Source of the DNA: Pelagicoccus sp. SDUM812005
GTDB lineage: Bacteria; Verrucomicrobiota; Verrucomicrobiia; Opitutales; Opitutaceae
DNA length: 64,000 nucleotides
Assembly (NCBI RefSeq): GCF_031127875.1
Contig: NZ_JARXIA010000007.1
Coordinates: 1 to 64,000 of the forward strand
Direction of reading: 5' to 3'
A program made the translations under genes and the position numbers. Positions 48,641 to 58,046 of the stretch are shown here, piece by piece. Each line of letters begins with the position of its first letter. The stretch's first letter is position 1. Below the pieces are notes generated by a model that ran no database searches, was not told where the DNA came from, and saw only the letters and a program-made list of their open reading frames with translations.

Positions 48641-51415
48641 ATGGGGATTTTGAATACGGTATTTGTTATTGCTGCGGGCGCTGCGTTTGCGGGAACATTG
48701 GCAGCGGAGGAGCACGAGAGACGGCTCTGGGTGGCAACCCAGACGGAAGTCGCTATCGATGGAGACTTTTCGGAGTGGGACGCGGTCGCTCCTTCTGGCG
48801 GAGGGGAGTCGGGCTATCTGTTGAAGGCGGCTTGGGACGAGCGTCGGGTTTATTTGATGCTAGAGGCTGAGGGTGGTCCCGACTTTTGGGAGAAACATGG
48901 GGAGGACTACTACAACTTTGGCATCGATCTGAAGAACGATGGAGATTTCAGCTACGAGCAGGACGATTTCCATTTCCTAGCGGGAGTTCCCGATGCCAGC
49001 GGAAAGGTATCGACAACTTTGATACGTACCGGCGCTGCCTCGGTCGAAACGCGAGAGGTGATACAAGTCGCAGGCATGCAGCTCGACAACGGCTACCGAT
49101 GGGAGCTGGCTCTTTCCGTGGACGAGCTAGGCGGGGAGGCCCTGTTGGAGGGCCGCTCGCTGGGATTCGAGATTGGGCGTCGCGGGGGGGACTCGGATCC
49201 GATGCCGTTTTGGATGCCGGTACTCTGGGGGGATTTGGCTCTAGCGGATGGGACTGGACAGCTGAGCTCGAGCGCAGCGCGTAGGATAGCCGACCAGCAG
49301 GCTGACATGGCGGAGCGCTATCGTCTGTACCAGACCGATCCGGAGAAGCCTGAGCAGCTTGACGGGAAAGCGCGGCAGGATTTGGAACGCTTGGCCCGGC
49401 GCTTTATCGAGCTGCAAGTTGAAGCTATTGAAAAGAGCGAGGTTGAGGAATGGTTGGCCAGCCAGTTGCCCAGCGGGCAGTGGCCAGAGTTTGAATACGG
49501 GTATACGGACGAGGTGAGCGCGACGAGTCGGATGCAGCACCTCTATCGTCTGCGTGAGCTGGCTTATGCGAGAGAGAAAATGCAGTTTTCGAGGTCGGAG
49601 AAGGAAGCTCTCCTAGAAGCGATTTTGCGTGGCATGGACTTCACGATCGAAGAGGATCTGCGGCTCCGCAACTGGTACTATAATGAGATCGGTTATCCGT
49701 TGGAGTTCGCTCGGATCGGCCTTTACTTGAAGGACGAGTTGGATGGCGATCGTCTGGAGTCTATCCTGAGAGTCTTGAAGCGGGCGAAGCGTCCCATGAC
49801 GGGGCAGAACTTTATATGGATCAACAAGGTCACGATGATTCGCGGCTTGCTGGAGGAAAATCCTGCCTTGGTACAGCGCTCGATGGAGAGGATCGCGAGC
49901 ATGGTGCGCGTGGAAGTTGGCGAGGGCTTGCAGCCTGATTTCAGCTTCCATCAGCATGGGTCGCAGCTTTATTCGCATGGGTATGGGGCGAAGTTCGTCA
50001 GCGACCTGACGGAAGTGATCTACATCGCTGAAGGCGGACGCTTTCAGTTTCCCGAGTCCAAGAAGGAGCTGATTCGCGGAATGTTGCTCGAAGGAAATCG
50101 CTGGATGGTGCGCGGTACCTTTGCGGACTTCGGCGCCTTGGGACGCTCGGTATCGATCGAGAACAAGGATGCGAGCTACTTGGTCCCGGTTGCCCAGCTT
50201 TGGCTGGAAATGGACGATAGCCGTTCGGATGAGTTGCGGCGCTTCATCGCGTCGGCGAAAGGGGAGGGCCCCGATTTGCTGGAGGGGAACCGCTATTTCT
50301 ACCGGTCCGAGTTTATGGTGCACCGACGCGAGGGATTCTATGCCTCGGTCAAGGCGTATTCGAAATTCCTGACAGGTACGGAGTCGATAAATGGACAGGG
50401 CTTGAAGAGCTACTACTTGCCGGATGGAGCGACCCTTTTCGTACGAGACGGCGACGAGTATGCGGATATTCAACCGGTTTGGGACTGGCGTCGCGTTCCA
50501 GGGGTGACGGGAATCGTATCGGATGAGCCGATACCTGCCTTGGATCACCGCGCCGTGAGGACCAAGGGAAACACGGACTTCGTAGGAGGGGCGAGCGACG
50601 GTTGGCGAGGGGCTGCTGCCTACGACTACCAGCGGGACGGGGTGTCCGCCTTGAAGGCCTACTTCGGGTTTGATTGGGGAATGGTCATGCTGGGGGCCGA
50701 AATCAGCTCGCTGCGGGAGGAGCCGCTGCAAACGGCAGTGGAGCAAAGTTTCGCCCAAGGCGAAGTTCGCCTCCTTCGCAAGGGTAGCAAGGCCCGCAGC
50801 GTCTTGAAGGATTCCTTGGAGCTGGAGCCGCTAAACGAGCCGCTGGGAGTTTGGCACGACGGAGCGCTGTATTACCTTCCAGAAGCGCAAAACGTAAGCG
50901 TGCGTAGCGAGTCCCAGAGCGGATCGTGGCGTGAGTTGCGTTGGACCGGGAGCGAGACTGAAATCGAGCGTAGTGTGTTTTCCGTTACGCTTTCGCATGG
51001 AACGAAACCGCGCTCCGAGAGTTATGAATATGCGGTGATCGAGGCGCGGACGCCGCGGCGGGGCCGCGAGCTGATGGAGGCGCCTCCGTACCGGGTTTTG
51101 GCGAACGACAAGCAGGTGCAGGCGGTTGCGGATGCTGGAGGAGCGCATAGCCAATTCGTTTTTCACGAAGCGGGACGTTGCCAATTGCCTGACGGGGGTT
51201 GGGTGGCGGTGAGCAAGCCCTGTGTCTTGCTGGTTTCTATCGCCGACGACGAGGAGTGCGTGCTCACGGTGGCGGATCCGACGCGAGCGGGTGGCGAGCT
51301 TATCGTGGAACTGGAAGCGGCGACGGGAGGAAAGGCTCAAGCGGTCTTTCATCTAGACCGTTCGCCTTCGCGAGGAGGCGAGTCCGCGAGCATGAGAATT
51401 AAACTAGAAAACTAA
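48641..51415 (+). CDS. Polysaccharide lyase family 8 with N-terminal CBM9/DOMON-like domain
   Basis: 924 residues. A signal peptide (about 1-22) leads to a CBM9/DOMON-like sandwich (about 35-195, VAIDGDFSEWD and LKAAWDERRVYLMLEAEG). The PL8 body begins near residue 230 with helical repeats and shows the catalytic region GLQPDFSFHQHGSQLYSHGYG (about 427-447) with its His and Tyr. The next part, NGQGLKSYYLPDGATLFVRDG with EYADIQPVWDWRRVPGVT, is the PL8 central beta domain. PL8 enzymes cleave hyaluronan, chondroitin, xanthan or related uronic-acid polymers by beta-elimination. The ATG at 48641 follows the upstream stop by one base, and the GH105 gene starts 2 bp after the stop, so this is a three-gene operon. 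Confidence 0.88.
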   Translation: MGILNTVFVIAAGAAFAGTLAAEEHERRLWVATQTEVAIDGDFSEWDAVAPSGGGESGYLLKAAWDERRVYLMLEAEGGPDFWEKHGEDYYNFGIDLKNDGDFSYEQDDFHFLAGVPDASGKVSTTLIRTGAASVETREVIQVAGMQLDNGYRWELALSVDELGGEALLEGRSLGFEIGRRGGDSDPMPFWMPVLWGDLALADGTGQLSSSAARRIADQQADMAERYRLYQTDPEKPEQLDGKARQDLERLARRFIELQVEAIEKSEVEEWLASQLPSGQWPEFEYGYTDEVSATSRMQHLYRLRELAYAREKMQFSRSEKEALLEAILRGMDFTIEEDLRLRNWYYNEIGYPLEFARIGLYLKDELDGDRLESILRVLKRAKRPMTGQNFIWINKVTMIRGLLEENPALVQRSMERIASMVRVEVGEGLQPDFSFHQHGSQLYSHGYGAKFVSDLTEVIYIAEGGRFQFPESKKELIRGMLLEGNRWMVRGTFADFGALGRSVSIENKDASYLVPVAQLWLEMDDSRSDELRRFIASAKGEGPDLLEGNRYFYRSEFMVHRREGFYASVKAYSKFLTGTESINGQGLKSYYLPDGATLFVRDGDEYADIQPVWDWRRVPGVTGIVSDEPIPALDHRAVRTKGNTDFVGGASDGWRGAAAYDYQRDGVSALKAYFGFDWGMVMLGAEISSLREEPLQTAVEQSFAQGEVRLLRKGSKARSVLKDSLELEPLNEPLGVWHDGALYYLPEAQNVSVRSESQSGSWRELRWTGSETEIERSVFSVTLSHGTKPRSESYEYAVIEARTPRRGRELMEAPPYRVLANDKQVQAVADAGGAHSQFVFHEAGRCQLPDGGWVAVSKPCVLLVSIADDEECVLTVADPTRAGGELIVELEAATGGKAQAVFHLDRSPSRGGESASMRIKLEN

Positions 51416-51417
51416 AA

Positions 51418-53442
51418 ATGACAGGATTGAACGGAATGAAATGTGAACGAGTAGTGAAGCGATCAATGACTGGCGCCGCAGCTTTCGCGGTTGCGGCCTT
51501 TTTCGCGACGGGGTGCGCCCAAAAGTCGGAGCAGGCTTCGGCCGACTCCGTCGAAGCGGAAGTGCGAAAGGTAGCGGACTGGATCATCGACCACCCAAGC
51601 GGACGGGACACGCGGCACTGGGTGATCGCTCCGTTGTATGACGGCTTGCTTCGGGCGGCGGATGCCACAGGTGACGAACGTTATTTGGCTACCGTCGTGA
51701 AACTCGGCGAGCGATCCGCTTGGTTGCCGGGGCCTCGTCGCTACCATGCCGACGATCACGCAGTAGGGCATGCGTGGTTGGATATCTATTTTATGAATAC
51801 GGAGCGGGAGGATCGCATTGAGCCGTTTGTCGACCTATTCAGCAAAATCTTCGAGGAGCCGCGTCTGGAGGCGCTCGACTACCGGGATAAGAAGAAGTAT
51901 CCAAATGTTGACGTCAGCGATCGCTGGACTTGGTGCGACGCGCTTTACATGGCTCCGCCAACTCTGGCCCGCTTGCACGCTGCTACGGGCGACGAACGCT
52001 ACCTTGAGTTTTTGGAACGTGAGTTCCGCTTTACCTACGACGAGCTTTACGATGCGGAGGAGCAGCTCTTCTTCCGCGATACGCGCTTCCTCGATCAGCG
52101 CACGGAGAACGGGAAGAAGATTTTCTGGAGCCGTGGGAATGGCTGGGTGTACGGCGGTTTGGCCCTGACGCTGGAGAGCTTGCCGGAGTCGTACGAATTT
52201 CGTCCATTTCTGGAAAACCTGTTTATGGAGATGACCGAAGGCGTCTTGCGCGCTCAGCAGGACGATGGACTGTGGCGTCCTTCGATGCGGGATCCCGAGC
52301 AAATCGCCATTGGCGAAACCAGCGGGTCCGGTTTCTTCGCCTATGGCTTGGCGTGGGGAATCAACAACGGGTATCTGGATCGCGAGACCTACCTGCCGCC
52401 ATTGCAGGCAGCGTGGGAAGGTTTGCTCACTCGCATTGAAGAAAGCGGCCGTGTGGGATACGTGCAGCGTATCGGTTCGGCTCCGGATACGCTGTCGGCT
52501 GAAGAGACGGAAGATTACGGCGTAGGCGCCGTGTTGCTGGCTGGGGCGGAGTATATGCGAGTGCTCGGCCAGTACGAGGACGCTTTGGATTCGGAGTTGC
52601 TGGCTAAGGCCGAAGCGTTGCTCGCCAAGGATGCGAACAAGCCGCAAGGCTACGCACGTATGGTACCCGAGCGAAAGGACGACGTGGCTTGGGAAAACGA
52701 CTTGGTTGCATTCCGTATCTATGGTCCAGCTCTGTACGACTCCCAGGAGCGCAGTGGCGTCGATGCCTGGACTAAGAAAGTCGATTACCCGATTCTCAAC
52801 AAGTGGTACGAAGGGGAGCTGAAGCACGGCAAGAGCTATCACAAGGATACCGGAGAAGGCTTTGATGGATACAAAGTCGGGCCGACCGTTGGGCTGGGAG
52901 GTAGCGGGATTTGGCAGGCCGATGCGCTGCTGCAGTCCAATGTTTATGAACGGGCCTTCGTGAACTGGACCTCCGAGGATACGGCATCGATCACAGCTCA
53001 CTATGAGTATTTGGATACGGAATACGGATCATTTGTAGAGAAGAAGACGATCACGCTCCATATGGGAGAACGCTATTACGAAGCGGTTTCCCAGTTCGTA
53101 AAATATGGAACTTGGAAAGGCGTTGAGGATTTGCCGGTAGCGGTTGGTCTGGTCGCTCAGTCGAACGATCCGGAAAGCTGGAGCGACGAGGAAAGCGCGT
53201 CGCTCGGACTCTGGGACGCCTTTCACGGCGGTGCTTTAGGGTCTGCGGTGCAGCTGGTGGACAAGGAAGCTTTCACGAAATTCGCAACTGCGGACGGAGG
53301 ACAGAAACTGATAATTGGCAAGACCGACGAGAATGGAGAGATTCGTTACCGCAGTGGCTTTGCTTGGTCCGAAGCGGCGGACGTTTCAGACCTCGAGTCC
53401 TGGAGAGCGCTGTGGGAAGAGGCTCAGCAATCGTCTCGATAA
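51418..53442 (+). CDS. Unsaturated glucuronyl/galacturonyl hydrolase (GH105) fused to DUF4861
   Basis: 674 residues. A lipoprotein signal is likely (VAAFFATGC, Cys33). The N-terminal GH105 alpha/alpha barrel runs from about 50 to 395, with DRWTWCDALYMAPPTLARL (Asp174) and the FWSRGNGWVYGGLALTL segment typical of the family. It removes the 4,5-unsaturated uronic acid left by lyases. The C-terminal part (about 415-665: ENDLVAFRIYGPAL, SYHKDTGEGFDGYKVGPTVG) matches DUF4861, a beta-sandwich of unknown role. The fusion suggests both activities target one glycan. It directly follows PL8 in the operon, which fits the product of that lyase. Start codons at 51418 or 51436 are possible. Confidence 0.87.
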   Translation: MTGLNGMKCERVVKRSMTGAAAFAVAAFFATGCAQKSEQASADSVEAEVRKVADWIIDHPSGRDTRHWVIAPLYDGLLRAADATGDERYLATVVKLGERSAWLPGPRRYHADDHAVGHAWLDIYFMNTEREDRIEPFVDLFSKIFEEPRLEALDYRDKKKYPNVDVSDRWTWCDALYMAPPTLARLHAATGDERYLEFLEREFRFTYDELYDAEEQLFFRDTRFLDQRTENGKKIFWSRGNGWVYGGLALTLESLPESYEFRPFLENLFMEMTEGVLRAQQDDGLWRPSMRDPEQIAIGETSGSGFFAYGLAWGINNGYLDRETYLPPLQAAWEGLLTRIEESGRVGYVQRIGSAPDTLSAEETEDYGVGAVLLAGAEYMRVLGQYEDALDSELLAKAEALLAKDANKPQGYARMVPERKDDVAWENDLVAFRIYGPALYDSQERSGVDAWTKKVDYPILNKWYEGELKHGKSYHKDTGEGFDGYKVGPTVGLGGSGIWQADALLQSNVYERAFVNWTSEDTASITAHYEYLDTEYGSFVEKKTITLHMGERYYEAVSQFVKYGTWKGVEDLPVAVGLVAQSNDPESWSDEESASLGLWDAFHGGALGSAVQLVDKEAFTKFATADGGQKLIIGKTDENGEIRYRSGFAWSEAADVSDLESWRALWEEAQQSSR

Positions 53443-53488
53443 GCAGATCGGAATCAAAGTTAGCGGCTGTGTATTAATGTTTAGAAAA

Positions 53489-53519
53489 CGAGCTATGATG
53501 GTTGTTTAGTCATAGCTCG
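53489..53519. promoter_or_regulatory. Candidate operator, TTTAGTCATA site 4, within a perfect palindrome
   Basis: CGAGCTATGA and TCATAGCTCG are perfect 10-base arms around 11 bases that include TTTAG. The right arm is part of TTTAGTCATAG. It lies 47 bp after the GH105 stop and 115 bp before the TonB receptor start; no T-run follows, so an operator is as likely as an RNA hairpin. Confidence 0.55.
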
Positions 53520-53531
53520 TGCAGTTGCTGA

Positions 53532-53564
53532 AATGATCGGGTTGTTGCGTAGTAGTCGATCATT
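53532..53564. promoter_or_regulatory. Inverted repeat upstream of TonB receptor
   Basis: AATGATCG and CGATCATT are perfect 8-base arms separated by 17 bases, 70 bp before the TonB receptor start. The form fits a dimeric regulator site; which protein binds is unknown. Confidence 0.4.
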
Positions 53565-53633
53565 CGGAGGTGGCTCAAAAAATAACGGGGAGCCTCCCTT
53601 CAAACCTACAAAACTGAATACCCTTCTATCCCA

Positions 53634-56591
53634 ATGAGAAAATCAGATTCAAAACCCAATTGGCGGCCTGCGCTCGGCGCAGCGGCTTGCCTAGCCATGG
53701 TGGGAGCGAGCAATGGTGTCGCTCAGACCGTGCAAGACATGGACGAGGACGTTTTCGAACTCAGTCCTTTCGAGGTTTCCGGCAACGATGATCAAGGCTA
53801 CCGCGCTACAAGCTCTTTGCTGGGAGGCCGCACGGCCACTGGCATGAAGGACATCGCGAACTCCGTCGATGTTATCACCAAGGACTTGATCGAGGACTTG
53901 GCGATCACGGACGTGCAGGACATGGCGGCCATCGCCAACAACGTGGAGCCAGCGGAAGTTGGTTTTGCGAATTCCAACGGCGAAGAGCGCGAAGCATGGA
54001 ATTTCAACTACTTGACGATTCGCGGCTTCAAGGTCGGAACGGCTACGCGTAACTTCATGAACTTGGAGACTTCGGTTGAGGCGTACAATGCCCAGCGCGT
54101 CGATTTCTCCAAGGGGCCGAACGCGGTGCTTTTCGGACTCGGCGATCCCGGTGGATCTTATAACTATTCCACCAAGGTACCTTTCTTTGCGGACGAGAAC
54201 AACGTTTCCTATAAGATCGGCGGCGAAGGCGGCCAACGCGCTACGGCTGACATCAACAAGGTACTGATCGAGGACAAGCTCGCGCTGCGCGTTAATGCCT
54301 TGAGCCAGGATTGGGAGTACTTCCACAAGCCGGGTTATACGGTGTCTGACGCCTTGCATGCGTCGCTGCGTTGGAAGCCAACGGAGAAGACGACCCTGAC
54401 TTTGAGCCACGAGTATAACAACGTGGACCGCGCTTACCCAAGAAAGGTATTCGGGGCGGATCAGTTCTCTCGCTACTTGGAAGCAGGCGCTCCTGAGGTG
54501 GTGGACTACTATATCGCGGAGGACGATCCTCGCAATCCGGACGGAATCGCCCAGGGCAATGCTATATTGCTCGCAGGATCCGACACGGTGGTCGATCGTC
54601 GCGACTATGATCTGAGAATCATCGGTACCGCTTACATGATTAGCGACCGCGAGACCGCAACTCGCTCCCGCTACCTGCTTTCGGAAACCGGTTCGGAGAA
54701 TGGCTATACCATCAGCAATCCGCAGAAGTTGATCGATGCTGGTTACCCGCTGAACTACCAGCCTTCCGGCACGAATACGCTCTCGGATACGCGTTTCAAC
54801 GTAACTGAGTTCAACCTTCAGCAAAAGATTACCGAAGACCTGTATTTGGATTTCTCTTACGGTAAGTCCGACCAGCAGAAGTTGTCGACTCACTCGGTAA
54901 GCACTGCCTTGCGTGTAGAGCCCGAGTCCGGAGAGCACTTCGGAGAATTCTATACAGCAACTTCGCGTCCCATGCAGATTCGTCGTTACTGGGATATCGA
55001 GGACTACCGCTTGTCCCTGTCTTACGATTTCGATTTCGGAGATCGTAGTGAGATCTTCGGTACGCACCGTTTGGCTGCCATGGTGGAGCAAAACGAAAAG
55101 AACGAAGTTTGGGACCAATGGCGTATGGTTACGACCGGCACTCCAGACGGCCCGATCGTGACGTCTAACTTCGCAGCTAGCAGCCTGCGCCCCTTGTTCA
55201 AGGAATACTTCGATCCTAGCGAAGGCGAGTACTACTCTTCGGATTGGAGAGACACCTACTGGGACAAGGAAACCATGAACATCGATGGCTATACCTTCGA
55301 GTGGGTGAAGACGGATAACTGGGCGAACAAGAACCAGACTTATAAGTTGGATACGAAGCTCTACGTTTTGCAGAGCCGCTTTTGGAACGATCGCATCGTA
55401 ACTTCAATTGGCTACCGTGATGAAACTCGTGACGAGTGGCTTGCTACAGGTGTTACGGGCGACCGCAGCAGCCAGTACACCATCGTAGAACCAGCGTATG
55501 GTTACGTGGAAGGCACGCCAGCGAGCGACCGCTCCTTCCGCAATGCGGCATTGCCGGACGAGATGACGGGCAGCAACTCAGGTATCTCCCGCAACCATGG
55601 CGTCGTGTTCCACGCCACGGATTGGGTCAGCTTCTCCTTCAGCCGAGCCAACAGCATCGGATTGCCTTCCGAGAGCAACGATATCTACGGTAAGTTGTTG
55701 GGCGCGACGGACGGTGAAACAGACGAATATGGAATCCGTTTCAACCTGATGGAAGATCGCTTGAACATCTCCCTTAACCAATACGAAACGGTTGCCCAGC
55801 AGACGCGTCAGTTCTCTGCTTTCGTGAACGACCTCCGTTCTATCGAGTCGATCCTCTTCAGCAATCCAGACGTAACTGGTTCGACTTCGGACCTACTTGA
55901 GAACTCCGGTTCCCACTCCCGTTCGAACGAAATCGCCGAAGGTACTGAATTGATCGTCAACGGCTCCCTCGGCAACGGGTGGACGTTCCGCCTCTCCGGT
56001 CGCGAAAACGAAACCACGATTCAGCAGGCTGGTACCGACATGCTCGACTACTTCGATGGACGTCGCTCCGTGTATGCGAATCCTGACTACGCGAATCTCA
56101 CCACTGAGAACGGCACCACCACGCTGGCCGGTTACCTGGCCCAAGCGGACTACGAGGCAGCTAAGATCATCGCCTTGCAAGGCAACCAGAGCTTCCCGTC
56201 CTCCAAGTACCGCATGAATGGTATCTTCAAGTACCGCTTCCAGAACGACTCCGCCCTGAAGGGCACCTCGGTAGGTACGAGCTTCAGCTGGTCCAGCGCT
56301 CCAATTATCGGCTACTTCGTTGACGCGGATGGAAACTTCGACGTGAGCCGCCCAGCCAAGGGCGAGGAGCGTACCACGGTTGACTTCTTCGCTACCTATA
56401 GCCGTCCGATCAACGACAAGGTCAACTGGCGCGTACAGTTCAACGTGAAGAACGTTTTCGACGACGACGATCCCTACGTGATCGAAAAGCGTAGCGTCGG
56501 CACTGATCCAGATACATTCGAGTGGCAGGACTACAAGTGGCGTCCAACGGACGGTCTCACTTGGTCCCTCACGAACTCGTTCATCTTCTAA
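53634..56591 (+). CDS. TonB-dependent receptor 1
   Basis: 985 residues. A signal peptide ending GVAQ is followed by the FELSPFEVSGN element found at the mature N-terminus in Opitutales-type receptors. Then comes a plug domain (DIANSVDVITKDLIEDL, LTIRGFKVGTATRN, ARV-like VDFSKGPNAVLFGLGDPGG) and a beta-barrel ending in SLTNSFIF, a C-terminal aromatic outer-membrane signal. It should move oligosaccharides across the outer membrane with TonB energy. No SusD partner is near, unlike Bacteroidota. Two palindromes lie in its upstream gap and a good terminator at 56626 follows. Confidence 0.9.
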   Translation: MRKSDSKPNWRPALGAAACLAMVGASNGVAQTVQDMDEDVFELSPFEVSGNDDQGYRATSSLLGGRTATGMKDIANSVDVITKDLIEDLAITDVQDMAAIANNVEPAEVGFANSNGEEREAWNFNYLTIRGFKVGTATRNFMNLETSVEAYNAQRVDFSKGPNAVLFGLGDPGGSYNYSTKVPFFADENNVSYKIGGEGGQRATADINKVLIEDKLALRVNALSQDWEYFHKPGYTVSDALHASLRWKPTEKTTLTLSHEYNNVDRAYPRKVFGADQFSRYLEAGAPEVVDYYIAEDDPRNPDGIAQGNAILLAGSDTVVDRRDYDLRIIGTAYMISDRETATRSRYLLSETGSENGYTISNPQKLIDAGYPLNYQPSGTNTLSDTRFNVTEFNLQQKITEDLYLDFSYGKSDQQKLSTHSVSTALRVEPESGEHFGEFYTATSRPMQIRRYWDIEDYRLSLSYDFDFGDRSEIFGTHRLAAMVEQNEKNEVWDQWRMVTTGTPDGPIVTSNFAASSLRPLFKEYFDPSEGEYYSSDWRDTYWDKETMNIDGYTFEWVKTDNWANKNQTYKLDTKLYVLQSRFWNDRIVTSIGYRDETRDEWLATGVTGDRSSQYTIVEPAYGYVEGTPASDRSFRNAALPDEMTGSNSGISRNHGVVFHATDWVSFSFSRANSIGLPSESNDIYGKLLGATDGETDEYGIRFNLMEDRLNISLNQYETVAQQTRQFSAFVNDLRSIESILFSNPDVTGSTSDLLENSGSHSRSNEIAEGTELIVNGSLGNGWTFRLSGRENETTIQQAGTDMLDYFDGRRSVYANPDYANLTTENGTTTLAGYLAQADYEAAKIIALQGNQSFPSSKYRMNGIFKYRFQNDSALKGTSVGTSFSWSSAPIIGYFVDADGNFDVSRPAKGEERTTVDFFATYSRPINDKVNWRVQFNVKNVFDDDDPYVIEKRSVGTDPDTFEWQDYKWRPTDGLTWSLTNSFIF

Positions 56592-56625
56592 TCGGTTTAC
56601 GAGTTCTTAGGTAACTGATTCTCGG

Positions 56626-56661
56626 GTGGCTGCGCTGAACTTTTGGCGCAGCCACCTTTTT
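56626..56661 (+). terminator. Strong terminator after TonB receptor 1
   Basis: GTGGCTGCGC and GCGCAGCCAC are perfect 10-base arms with a 10-nt loop, followed by CTTTTT. It lies 34 bp after the stop codon. Confidence 0.92.
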
Positions 56662-56724
56662 GTGGAGAGTCAGTTCAACATACTTAGGGCGGACGTTAAG
56701 TCCGCGATGATAGTGAAATAGCAT

Positions 56725-58044
56725 ATGAACCAACAGAGAGAGGCGCGCTTAGGGCGCGAGTATGTGGAAGTGGAGGCGCCGTTCGATATGCCGCGTATCC
56801 AAATTCCGGATTTCGGCGACTGCCAGCGACGCTCCATCCTTGAGTTTGGGGCAAAGGCGGCGGATCGCCCCGCGACTACGCGAGCGATAGCAACCGCTAT
56901 CGCGGACGCGAACGCTGCGGGAGGGGGCGTGGTGGAAGTGCCGGAGGGAGATTGGCTTTGCTCGGGAGTCCGCTTCAAGAGCAATGTTTGCCTACACTTG
57001 CAGCGAGGAGCTCGGCTCATTTTTTCAGGCAATCCAGACGACTACCTGCCAGCGGTGCCTTCCAGTTGGGAAGGCTTCGAATGTCTGAATTATCGACCTT
57101 TGATATATGCTTACGAATGCGAGAACGTCGCCATCAGCGGCGAGGGAGCGCTCGTCGCGGAGATGGAGGTTTGGGAAGAGTGGTTTGCCCGTCCTCCTGC
57201 CCACATGGAGGGGCTTAAGCGATTGTATGAGATGGGCTCCAAGGACTGGCCTCTGGAGAAGCGCGACATGACTCAAGGGGATGCCAACTTGCGTCCTCAG
57301 TTCGTGCAGTTCAACCGCTGCCGCCATGTCCTGATCGAGGGGGTATCCATCGAGAACAGCCCGTTCTGGGTGCTGCATCCGTTTCTTTGCGAAGACGTGG
57401 TGATCCGCAGGGTTTCCGTGAAAGCCCACGGGCACAACAACGACGGCGTTGATCCGGAGATGTGCCAGAACCTATTGATCGAGGATTGCGTGTTCGACCA
57501 GGGCGACGATGCGATCGCGATCAAGTCGGGACGCAATCGCGATGCGTGGCGGATTGGCGTTCCCACGCGGAACGTGGTGATTCGGAACTGCCACGTTAAG
57601 AACGCGCACCAGCTGCTAGCGGTGGGGACTGAGCTTTCGGCCGGGGTGGAGAATGTATTGGTCGAAAACTGCAGCCTGGACAAGTCGATCGGCGAGGTCG
57701 GGCATCTGCTGTACATCAAGACCAACGAACGCCGTGGCGGTTGGGTGCGCAAGGTGTGGATGCGCAATATCGAGGCGGGAGACCTGAGGAAGGGTGTGCT
57801 TGCGATCGATACGGATGTGCTCTTCCAGTGGCGGGATCTCGTGCCTACTTACGAGAAACGTATGACTCGTATCGAGTCTGTTCGCGTTGAAAATATAAAA
57901 GTCGGAGAGGTGGGATATGTGTATCGAATCCTTGGGGACGAGCGTCTGCCCGTAGCTGATGTACGGATGTCGGGTATCGAGTACGAGTCCGCCCGGGAGG
58001 CGAATGAAGTGCGCAACGCTCAGGCTGTGGATTGCCCCGAATAG
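56725..58044 (+). CDS. GH28-like polygalacturonase / glycan hydrolase
   Basis: 439 residues of parallel beta-helix. The GH28 catalytic pieces are present in modified form: HGHNNDGVDPE (usual NTDG, Asp240), DQGDDAIAIKSGRN (Asp261-Asp262), GTELSAGV replacing the GHG segment, and YIKT in place of RIK. Bacterial members with this set cut galacturonic acid or other uronide ends (exo-acting). There is no signal peptide from ATG at 56725, so the enzyme seems cytosolic unless exported otherwise, and would process imported oligosaccharides. It lies between the two TonB receptors; its end abuts a REP-like element and a bidirectional terminator. Confidence 0.85.
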   Translation: MNQQREARLGREYVEVEAPFDMPRIQIPDFGDCQRRSILEFGAKAADRPATTRAIATAIADANAAGGGVVEVPEGDWLCSGVRFKSNVCLHLQRGARLIFSGNPDDYLPAVPSSWEGFECLNYRPLIYAYECENVAISGEGALVAEMEVWEEWFARPPAHMEGLKRLYEMGSKDWPLEKRDMTQGDANLRPQFVQFNRCRHVLIEGVSIENSPFWVLHPFLCEDVVIRRVSVKAHGHNNDGVDPEMCQNLLIEDCVFDQGDDAIAIKSGRNRDAWRIGVPTRNVVIRNCHVKNAHQLLAVGTELSAGVENVLVENCSLDKSIGEVGHLLYIKTNERRGGWVRKVWMRNIEAGDLRKGVLAIDTDVLFQWRDLVPTYEKRMTRIESVRVENIKVGEVGYVYRILGDERLPVADVRMSGIEYESAREANEVRNAQAVDCPE

Positions 58045-58046
58045 CC

